Positions 32,601 through 44,600 of a stretch of DNA of 64,000 bases are shown here, one piece after another. Position 1 is the stretch's first letter, and every line of letters begins with the position of its first letter. Below the pieces are notes generated by a model. That model ran no database searches. It was given only the letters and a program-made list of their open reading frames with translations, and was not told the DNA's origin. This stretch comes from Tanypteryx hageni (taxonomy: Eukaryota; Arthropoda; Insecta; Odonata; Petaluridae), in the NCBI GenBank assembly GCA_028673005.1, contig CM054116.1:33824854-33888853 (forward strand). Reading direction: 5' to 3'. The position numbers and the translations under genes were made by a program.

Positions 32601-35600
32601 GTAGCATAAGTATGTTTTTATTTTGAAGAAAGTTCTACAAAAAATTCATGTGGCAGTTTTAAAAAAGGATTCAGTAACTTCAAATTTTTTAATGCTGATT
32701 TATGTACAAAAATTGCTGGTATTTTATTTTTATGAGACATGCTGGTATAGGAAATGTGTATGCAAAGTATGAAATTGTATTATTGGATATGCAGTGCAGC
32801 TAAAGCATTTACAGCTGCTATTTTTAACAATGTCACACAGTTAAGTTGGCAAGTTACATTAAAATGCTAGTACAGTTCATTGGTAGTATATTTTTACTTT
32901 CTCCATATTGCAGTATAGGAGAAAGTATTGTTTTTGTGAAAAAAATGAATTCGAGATTTCAATGGAAATAAATATTTTTAAGTCTCCTGAGTATGTTTTC
33001 ACTGTTTTCTCGATGATGTCTGTGTGTGATAGGAATTTTGTGCCTGCTCTAACTCAAAAAGGTCTTAACAAATCACCACAGAACTTTATATTTAAGATTT
33101 TTATTTATAATTCAAGGTCTGAAATGGTTTTGGCTGATCCACTGGAAGTGGAAGTTGACTCTATTATGTCAATGTTTGTTATCATCAAAGTTGTAGAAAA
33201 TATAATTTTATCTAAGTTTTGTTTGAAACATTTTCTCATAAAATGGATTGTTTAAAAGATATTTTGATTATTTATCTGAATCAGATTTTTAACTTAGTAA
33301 TTTTTAAGTCTTTATTTCAGTGATGGAAAACATTACACGTAACAAAATGATTTCTAAATAACGTAATGAAAAATCTTAATGAAAATTTCAAAATTAGTGT
33401 AACAAGTAACTGAAAAATATAGTTATTTTGATATTCTCACAGTGTGATTGCAGACAGGACCAGTCCTAGGCAATCAATGGATACTGACTTTGAACGGTAG
33501 ATATATACTACATCTATCCCTCGATTTACACTCAGCTCGATGTAGACAGAGTCATTGTTTCGTATTTTACCTTGGTGGCTTGTTTCGGGGATTTGCAATT
33601 TTACATCGGTGACTGTCTTTGTCTGACTGAATGCTACATACAGCCGCCCGTGGCTAAATATGCATTTCGAAAGGAAAATCCCAGTCTTTTCAAATGTTTG
33701 CCCTTGTGCCTTGTTAATTGTCATCATGAAGGACAACCTGATAGGAAATTGAGTCCGAATCAGGCGGAAGGGCATATTGGCATCCGTTGAAATCAATTTG
33801 ATTCTGGGCAGGAATATTGTCTGACCTTTACCCAGACCGGTGATTAGTGCCAACATAAGCGCTCGGTCCATCATTCCCTGCGCAATCATTCAGACACCAT
33901 TCACCTGATATTTATGAAAAGGTTTTTATTTGGCATAAAAATATTTTTTAATGACACCTTGCTAGACTTTCTAGCTTGAAGTTGAGGGTTCAAATATTCT
34001 AAACTTGAGAGAGTTTTGGGGCATTTTCTGTTAAACTTTGAAGAATTGATTTATTTTTCCTGCCGTTACAGCTATGAGAGCTTTCAGAAGACACTTTTCT
34101 CAGCTCTCTAGCAGTACAACAGCTCCCGGAATTTTGAACCAATGGAGGGTGCTATTTTCTTCCTACCAAATTCGAAAATTCTAAACTTTCGAGAGCTTTT
34201 TTCGTTCAACTTGGAAGAATTGCTTTATTTTTTCCGCCACAACGACTATATAAGCTTTCAGAAGACACTTTTCCCAACTGTCAAGGTCAACAACAGTTCC
34301 CGGAATTTTGAAGCAGCGGAGGGTCCTTTTTTACGAAATTTCTAAAAATTCTGAACTTTCGAGAGCTTTAGGGCATGTTTTGTTCAACTTTGAAGAATTG
34401 CTATATTTTTCCCGCTGTTACGACTATATAAGCTTTCAGAAGCCACTTTTCCCAACTCTCGAGCTTAATCACAGCTCCCGGAATTTTGAGGCAAAGGAGG
34501 GTGTTTTTTATTCTTACCAAATTATATATATATATATAGATGTCGTGTTTCTAGCATCAAAATGTTCTGTACAATCCTGTTGTTATATTCTATTAATTTT
34601 TTTTAATATTCCAAAATCAATACATTCATCATTGCCAGTATTAATTCTGGAAATATTATATAATCAACTGAAAATTTTATATTCGGAATTTTTATTAAAT
34701 TGTCAAGAGAAGATTAGTTTTTGGCTGTAAGAAGCCCAATGGAATTAGATTATTTTTCTAGTTGATCAGCTTTTCAAGTTTTGTTGGGATGAAAACGTTT
34801 ATGAATGTCATATTAGTAAAAGTTGTACATTTTACATTTGTTTGAAATTTTTATCGTGAAACACATTGTTAACGAAATGGTGAGTTATCCAAACGTAGGC
34901 ATCACTCCGCAAACATAGACAAGACAGGAAGCTGACATTTGTTGTGTAATATTTGGATGTGCACAATCGTTGATGCAACCCTGAAATTGTAATTATTTCC
35001 ATTTATTTTGATGCTTGATGTTTTAGCTAGGCTGTTCATGTGGTAAACCGGATATGGAGGTTTACTCATGTCATCTCAGTTTGTGCTGAATATCGCTTCC
35101 TAAGGACTTGTAAAAAGGTGTTGTTGTTATTAATGTTGCAGAGGATATAAGTTTCTTCAGTCAGAAATATATATTTTTTTAAACAACTGATCAGCAATTT
35201 CTTTGTATGAATTCTGATGTAGCTTGCAAACACAAAGAAAATAAAAAAATATATATTTATACATATGAAAGAGCATGTAACTCAATTTCATTAATTTGTA
35301 TTAACATTTTTCGTTATGTTAAACAAAAAATGACTTTTTTGCAATAGCGAAATGATTTTTTTTTTCGTTTGCCATCACTGCTTTATTTCGAAGCTTTTCA
35401 TATTGTTAATTGATAAATCATTCATATAACTTATTTGTAGTAGCATTCCTGTGGTATTTGCCTTTGAATTACCCATTTTGTTGCATAGTTTATATATTTC
35501 CAAAATTCTGCATAGAAGAATTCCATTGGTATTAAATATATACCACTGATCAGACACTATGCTAAAGAAAGCTTTCTCAGTCATTTTGTCTAATGACCTA

Positions 35601-38600
35601 ACCTTCAAATGGTGAGGTTTTATTATTGAGAAATACATAGCTAACTTAAATTTTATGGTAGTTTTTTTTGTTCAACTTGGTTCGATGTTGATATTTTTGA
35701 GAATGCTATTTATAATATTATTTACTACAGTAAAAGCCTGTTTGACCAACACACTTCTGACATGCATACAAACTTCCATGACTGGCACCTCCGATGAACT
35801 TGTTACTTAAACTGCCAATAGATTTTTGCCGATTGATGACTGGCATTACATACCATAAAATTCATATTATGGCATCTGTTCCATAAAGTCCTCTGGTCTG
35901 TCTCAAGGTGTCCAATTAGTCGTGAAAGACAGCAACAAGGTAAGATTTGTGCCTTGGTTATTAAAAGTAATTTCGAATCGTATGCCACCTCAGAATGCAT
36001 CAAAAACCATGAATAAGGCCCGAGGTAGGATAGGGAAACAAACTATTGATGTACATTAGATAATTGATCCGCAAATCCAAATAACAAAAACATCCAAACA
36101 ACATATATGATACCGAGGTAATATTAAATTTTTGATTAATTCGTTTTCTAATCAGTTTTAATTAATCAATCAAAAATTATTTTTTAAATACCTGAATTGA
36201 GTTACGTAGTTATAATCTTTACGTTTATGCGCATTACTTGGTCTTTTTGCTTACGAAGTGCTTCGTGGTGCATGAAAGAAAAATAAATAATATGTTTACT
36301 TCTTTGTCCTAAATAATTCATTTCCTTCAGCTTACTAAATGCTGTGTGCACACAAAAGGAAATATAACATTTTTGTAATTATAGCAGATCGTATGTACTT
36401 CAGTTGCTATGAAGATTGTTTTCAATGACAACCATTAAAAAACCATAAAGAAATTTTCGAAGTTCAAAGTGAATTACGACTGTTTGATTTTCTTGATAGA
36501 TGGAAATTCGTTTATTGTTTCTAGTAATGTTGCACCCCTGATCAGGGGTGCATCATTGAATTATTTAAATTTTCATTGATACCTTTATGCGTTATCAAAT
36601 ACACACAAGAATTAAGTCAATGTTGGTCACCGTAGGAAAAATTAAGGAATGTGTTGAAAGAATATGAAATATGTTCATTTGGACATTTTTCCCTTCTATG
36701 CTGTAAGATTTGTGAATATTGTGTATCAACTCTGCAATCTTATCAGATATGTGTTAAAATCTGAATCGTCGGCATGCAACAGCTAGTGATTTCCTTTGCA
36801 AACTCGATTGTTCAATAAAATGAACTCTCATGCCCTAAATATGACTTGTTACACTGCGACCCTGTGTCTGCAGTGGTACATAGGTAGTGTTGTGCACCTA
36901 GAACCTCTCATTCGCGCCTCAAGTGAAACAAATCGACCGTGCAGCAGGTTCGTAAGTGCTCTTCTTCCTGGGCAATAAATAGGACCTGTGTTGCGAGAGG
37001 CTGCATCGTCTCAGTAACAAAATCAGCTATTGCTCCATTCATATAGAACAAAATACACTGCTCTGTGAAAACTTTTGGGAAGGAGTTGTAGTCTCAGGAA
37101 TGCGGCGAGGCGAGTTTCACATACACCCATCACTTACACGCATCGTGCTGAAGTGCACGAATATTGATATTGATTGCATGTTATCTCTACAAAAATTTAT
37201 ATAGCTTCGGGCTTCTCGAACTCATCTTTACACTTGATGAACTGAGTACTTACCTCTCTGTGGAAAAATACTAAGGGCTATGCAAAGCTATAAACAGTAG
37301 CAGGAGACTTGCCTTGTTGTTTATATATGCACAGAATCATCTCTTTAGTTTAGGTGTTGAAAAAATCACTACTCGTCATAAATGTAGAGGTAATAAGACG
37401 TTAGATCTGAAGCATAAGTACCTTGGCATAATTGGCAGCTCATATATTCAAGAAAAAGCTAAAACTTTGAATACCATTCGAGTCTATGTGACAGCGCGTG
37501 CTTCATAGTGAAAGGGGTTTGTTCACCTATTTTCAGGATGATAACTCCCCTCTTTCCAAAATAGCGTTTATCTTCTCCCAATTGCATTGAAAAAGTGGGT
37601 ATTCTTATAACAAAAATAACACCTGAAAATGGACATTAAATGAGGGCGGAAGGGGTATGTGTTGAGATGCCTGTTCAACAAACACTTCATTTAGACTAGA
37701 GATTCAAATTACTACTGCCAATCCACAGAGGCATTGGTTAAGATAAAACAGTAAATAATCAGAATGAGAGGAAATATCCTGAATTTGTCAGCTAAAGGAC
37801 GTGGGGATCGAAGAATCATAATACTCAGCCTAAATAATTTTTTTGGCATTTTTTAAGTATTCCATTTTCCTATGTATAATGCGCACAGCCGTTTTTCTAG
37901 ATTTTGAACTTTTTTTGCATAGGTAACGCATGCGTTATCTACTGGAAAATGTGGTATTTGAAAATTTATGATACTGAAACGCTGGGTCTAAGAAAAAAAT
38001 TTTTGATGAAAAAGAATGTCTTTATACAAGCAGTTTTGAAAAGTTATTTTCAGCTTGGAAAGAATAAATGGGAGGTGCGTAGCGCCTAGGTTCCTGGAGC
38101 AAGTGAAGGGTGGGATTAATGTGGGAAGTGGTAGGATCCTTAGTATGCCAGTAATTTTGATTGATGCTTTACATTATGTATAATGAGGAGATATTTTGTT
38201 AAAATTTATTTATTTTGTCATAATGGACCTTTATGCTTGAACAGAAATAAATCTAAAATCAGTGATATGAACCAGTGGCGGAACTAGGCCAGGGCAGTGC
38301 CCTGGAGCCCAAGCTGCTACCCACTTGATCGTCTGTAATTAGTAGATAATGAAATGGCCTTGAAAACCAGTGCACGTATCCAGCGCCGTGCCGTCCGGAA
38401 ACAGAGTGCCCGTACCGTACTTTCAGATATTGTCGACAACAAAATTTTTCAAGTTTTCACGGCCAGGGTGACAGCACTGATAACATTGTTCCTGTTGGAC
38501 TGACTATGTATGTGTCATCCACCTATGGCAATATGGGCACTGTTCGGATACGGCATGGCTGATGCACGGATATGTAAATACTCGTGTCAGCGAGAGCACG

Positions 38601-41600
38601 TATGGCACTGGTACCACACAGCCCCCTATATGGCTTCAACGGTTTATCCAATTTAATCATATGTAGCAACAAAGCAACATTATTTCAATGTTAAACATTA
38701 ATTTTAATCCTTGGGAAGCTTTTATACTAAGGTGACTCATGATGGTGATTTGATTTTGATATGATGGTAACTAGAAAGTCATCATCACCTGAACTTTCAT
38801 TCCAAAGTGATTCAATTTTGACATGATGCAGTATTTAATTCGTTCCAGTTTGAAAGATGTGTTATGATTTGCTAGAAATGAGCCGGTTGCTAATCAAAGA
38901 TCAACAAAGTTCAGGTAAATTAAAGCATTTGCAGAAATACGTTAAGAAGTATTGTCAAAACGTAATTCTTTCACTTAAATGCTCTGTGAATGTAAGTTCA
39001 ATCATAAAACATACAAATATATATTGTTTGCTGCATCACATTGTCAGCGCGTTGCCATCAACTTGGTATGAAGGGTTACATTTAAAAGCATGTACCATTG
39101 GAATGTTACTAAAGTTGTCCTCACGTCAAAATCAAATCACTGTCAAAAATCACCTTGGTATAAAGCTCTCCTTAAGAGTACCAGCATCTATTAGATTGAC
39201 TCTCCAAATATCTGTTAAAGATCCGAGCAGAAAGAAATCAATACAAAAAGTTTAACAGTCCAAAGTACATGGTCCCGCAAACTTTCTTGCCCAAGGGCCC
39301 ATTGCTTACTTGTTCCGCCACTGATACAAACCTAATTCATGATTTGCGATTAACTTGCATTATTTTTACCTGTTTGCTTTGACTTAAAGAAGTTTTCGCT
39401 TGACCAGCATAACACAGGTCTCCATGGATGCAGGTCAAACTGACTTTTACTGTATTTAGAAACTAATTTTATTTAAGGTTGCAGGAGGTTTATTTTTTAT
39501 TGTATCATTATGATTGGTTACTTGTTGAAACTTAGTATATTCTAGCTATTTCTCTTGCCTTTGAACAGAAGCAAATTTTTATAAACGACTAATTAAATTT
39601 TATGTGTAAACCTTACCTATTATTATTTCCTAGTTAATTTTCTTTTAATTTGTAATATAGTTAATAGTTGCAATTGTAAATCTAGATTATAATTATTACA
39701 ATGAAAAGAGTAATGCAAAATCTTTAATTTTGCAGTTGATTGCTATTGCGACAGGAGGTCGCATAGTTCCTCGTTTTGAAGAGCTTACTCCTGAAAAGCT
39801 GGGTCATGCTGGTATAGTCAAGGAACTCCAGTTTGGTACTACCAAAGACCGGATGCTTGTGATTGAAGAGTGTAAGAATTCTAGGGCTGTCACCATTTTT
39901 ATTCGTGGTGGCAACAAGATGGTAAGTCTTATAAGAGAAGTGCTTATTCATGTTTGCACAATGCCACTACTACTACTGCTGCTGTTTGTAAGCAGTTGAA
40001 AGAATGATAATTGTGCTAAATTAATTGTTTACTCTGAACCATTAGAAAATCCTTCTTCATTGGATTTTTTATACTGATATGAGTAAAACATTTGTCTTGT
40101 AATTTTGGTCCAGATGTTTTGTCTCGATCTTTAGAATGGTATATTTTATATTACATTAACTAATTTTTCAGATAATTGAGGAAGCAAAACGTAGCATCCA
40201 TGATGCCTTGTGTGTGGTGCGTAATTTGGTTCAAGACAATCGAGTTGTTTATGGAGGTGGTGCTGCTGAAATATCTTGTGCTATTGCAACATCTCAGGAA
40301 GCTGATAAGGTAAACTTTTAAATTGAAATTGGTACTCTATATTGTAACTAGAGTAAGTTTCCATAAAAAATGATGGGATATGAGTTTAAATGTTCTCAAG
40401 TTAAATCATAATGTATTCTTTTGTACATACAAGTTGTTGATGCTTTATAAAATACAATGCTCACACTGCGACAAAAAGTACATAGGACAAACAAGAAGGA
40501 AACTAATAACACGCTTCAAGGAACACATGGCTCACTATAAATATAATCGTTTTGAAAAATCAAGCGTTGCCAACCACATCTTTGAAACAGGTCATAGTAT
40601 ACACGTAAACGATTTAACATTGATAGATTCAGCCAATAACTCACTAAACTCGTTAGAAAACCTTCACATTTACAAAAACCGCGATACACTTATGAACACG
40701 GACACAGATTTCAACAAGACCCTATACAAACTGACAGATTTAAAAGACACACGCCGAAAAATCTTTCCGCGCTTCACTTGTTTCTCGGTCGTCTTCTTAA
40801 TACTTTCCGTTTCAAACCTTGCAGTTGGCTCCCAGTCACTGTTGAAACAGGTTTTACCCCTGACGATGCCCACCTTGTGGGTGAAATGCATTGGGTGTTG
40901 TAACCCTCTAATTGTTTGGCTAAAGGAGTATTTCACCTTTATTATGTATATATGTAATGAATAAATTATAAGGGTTTCATTATTATAACTAATTACTGTG
41001 CTGTTTCCATCACATATTTGTTATGTCAAGATTTATTTACGAGCTTATATCAATATCTCAAATCAGTCTCAAAAAAGGTTATCATGAAATTCGTTTAGCA
41101 CGAAATTCGGTTAAGACGAAATGTTTGCACTGGTCCCCCACATTTCGTGTTAAGCGGTTTCTACTGTACAGGATAGCATCATTTCATTGTTTTTGAAAAG
41201 GAATTGATGGATTACATTGTAATCCCATTGATTTCAACCAATGAAGGGCATAATTTTAATACATGTTGTTTCATATTTATTTAAAAAGCATCCCCCTCTC
41301 TCTTATTATACATCTATATAGTCGTTTAGATAAGCAAAAGGATCCAAACTAAATCCCAGTCCCGTTAGAACTACGTAATTTCGCGAAAAATCCTAGGATA
41401 ATTTAAGGCAATCTATACATTCGTATAATTACACATATGCGGGTTGAGATAACAATTGATCCTCGAAGTTTAACAATGATGTGGTTGGCAAGACAACATC
41501 CTGTTTAAAAGCCGATATTTTCCCAAAATATGTGATTTAAATGTTTAATATGAGAGATTTCGAATGGTAGGCGGAAAAAGATGAATAGAATAAGAAACTT

Positions 41601-44600
41601 CATTAATATTCCTAAAACATAGTTTAAATTCGAAGATAGTTTGTCAATTCTTTCTAATTTTAATTTCAAAAGAATAATAGCCTGCACTTAAAAAAGTCGC
41701 TTTTTACTTGTTATCTTACAGAATATGGAAATCGCCCCCCTGAAGTCGAACCCGGGTCTTTATTCGTGTTTTTTTTTATCCTTTAATTTTTATATTTGAA
41801 TCAAACATTCCTGCAAAATTTCAACCTTCCACCTAATCGGGAAGTTTGTTAAAAACATGTTAAAACATGCCATTATGTTTTGGACAGCAGCTATTATATT
41901 AAGTAATAAGTTCAGATACACCGAAAACAATTTTGATACAAATTTACCATATAAAAACATTGCACTCATTGCCACACTAATACAAAAATTTCATCAGAAA
42001 TTTTCTTGAAATTATGTATTAATAATTTCGTAAAAAGCTGGTATATATGTATATCTGAGTCCAACAATAGTTGTGGCTATGGCAACACTCGTAATGAGTG
42101 ATAAAACTGCAGAATCGTCAGTATTTATGCGAAATTTTAAGAAATACAATTGATAAGCAAAATTTACAATAAAAATTAGAATCTTCATTCCTTTCCTTAG
42201 AGAATAGTACAAAACTCACTTTGATATTACAATTCTAATATATTTTAATGTGCAAGAGAAAATTACCCTGCACAATGGATTTCAGATTTCTCATGTAAAT
42301 CAAATGGGAAGGGTAGTTCCTGGAATCGAAGCCAGGACTTCAATCTTCGCAGCAAAAACTATCCTCGGGAGCTCGGTCCACGTAGCAAGAGATTTCCACC
42401 AAGTTTCATGAAAATCAGTCGATTGGTTCAAAAGTTATTAGGGGGGTCGGACAGACACAACAACAAAACTATAAGGCTATTTCCATTCCGAAAATTAGGC
42501 TAAAAATATTGTTGTTCATCATCTGCTTTTAAATTTTAAAATTGTAAATTCAACAAAACTTTTTAAAAACATTTATTTTACAAGAAATAATCAGTTAACT
42601 ATAATTCAAAATTAAATTTAAAGGTTACAATTAATTAAAGCTTAAGGAATATAAGCATAAATTATTTAATAAGATAAAATTAACATATCGATTAATACAA
42701 AATAACTTCAAGGTAGAATTATTGAATTAATATTAATGTATTTTCACATTTAAATCATAAATTATGGGGAAAAAAACTCCCTGCTAAATTGTGTATCTGT
42801 CATCTTATTATTAGATGTTTCACTTTGTCGAAAAGTAGCTCGATTTGGATTTTTAAAGACTTCAATTTAATTTACACGTGGCATAAAATTGTGTAATTAA
42901 AAATCCTCTAATTTATAATATTTTAAATCGCCTTTTTGGAGCAAAAATCTTTCGAAATGAATCTTGCAGGAATAATGTGTTTGCCAATTTGATGAACTCT
43001 TAGTTCTATCGAGAATGCCAGAAGAGATAATTAGCAATGGATGGATTTTAGGAAACTTAAACATTACAGGACAGAAAAGGAAAAATTAAAAGAAAATGCA
43101 TACCTTTTATAGAAGTTCTCATAAATACGAATGTTGATAAGCATTCATACTAATTCTAACTAAATAAATCTTACTTTGTTTATACTCATTGCTATGAATG
43201 ACAATAATAGTTTGTTTATATTTGTTTCTATCAAATAACATGTACAACTAATTATTATTTTTAGATAAACATATAATGTAACCAAGGTATGTAAACAATA
43301 ACATCCCGATCTCTGATTGGCTGGACAGTCAACCAATATAAACCTGCCAATAAGTTCGCCGATAATTACGGTAATATAATATAAGATATATAGTATATTT
43401 ATAATGTAATATGCATCTATTTATTAAATAAATAATGTATAGTAATATTAGAACAAATTTTATGTTATATAAATAGGAAACGTTCCCAGTGATGAACAAA
43501 TACGGAAGTCGAGTCACCCGTAAGTTGGGGACTGCCTGTACTTGGGAAATGATAAATTAAAAGTAATTTTATAGGTGCTGTTTCAGAAGAAAGCAGTTAC
43601 AAATACATGGAAAATGCAAGAAAATACATAGTGTATGGTAAAATGAAAAAGTCTAGTACTATTAATTTTCAGAGAAATATAAAATGCTTGGACATTTTGT
43701 ACTTTGTAGAAGTTCTGCTTTATTTATAACTCCTTATTCTCCTGTATGTATAATTTAGTTACTAATTGTAAGTTTAACTTTGCACTTAGACACTGCTATT
43801 AGTATGTCTGCTAAGTAGCAGTATTATAAAGTGCTATATAAATAGTGCACCCTGAACCATTGGTATATCTCCTTAGTGGATATAACATACTGATATGGGT
43901 GTCACATCTCAATCATTAAAAAGTTGGTTTGAGACAGGTTTATTGTAAAGTGTTGCCTGTGCAGTTTAGTATGTAGTTACTTATACTATACTGCATTTAC
44001 TCATATAAGCTGCACCCTTGTTTTTTGAGACAATCTAGAGGAAGAAGTTTCTGAAAATAAGCTGCGTTTCAAAAATCACGATTAGGCATAAAACATTCTG
44101 GGTAATTACTGATATGTATCATTAACTGTACACAAATATCAGTAAATATTGGTATTCTTTGTAATAATAAAGTATTTCAGTGAATTTTTTGTAATTGATC
44201 AGCAGTATATTCATTTTGCAGGATACTAAGTACAATGCAGTAAAACCCCACTAATTTGGACTAATATGGGCAAGGGTTAGTCTGAATTATAGAACATAAT
44301 TATGTATTTTCAAGTCACAGTTTACAAAAGCAAGCAAATTTATTTTCAAATCAGCAACATACCGTATTTACTCGCATATAAACCGCACCCTTGTTTTTTG
44401 AGACTGAATCTAAGGAAGAAAAATAGTTTCCGAAAAGAAGCAGTGCTTCAAAAATCTAGATTAGGCGTAAAACATTCTGGGTAATTTCTGATATGTATCA
44501 TTAATTGTACTTAAATATCAGGAACTATTGGTATTGTTTGTAATAATCAAGTATTTCGGTGAATTATTTGCAACTGATCAGCAATATATTCATTTTGTGG

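Larger units (their letters stand above)
35728..39452. mobile_element. Large pogo-like element with nested hAT
   Basis: The ends are CAGTAAAAGCCTGTTTGACC (35728) and, inverted, GGTCAAACTGACTTTTACTG (39452), both bordered by TA (35726-35727 and 39453-39454). A weak trace of a Tigger-type HTH ([14 protein letters not shown]) occurs at about 37430-37475. A hAT element is nested at 38273-39323. Otherwise the interior is decayed. Confidence 0.65.
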
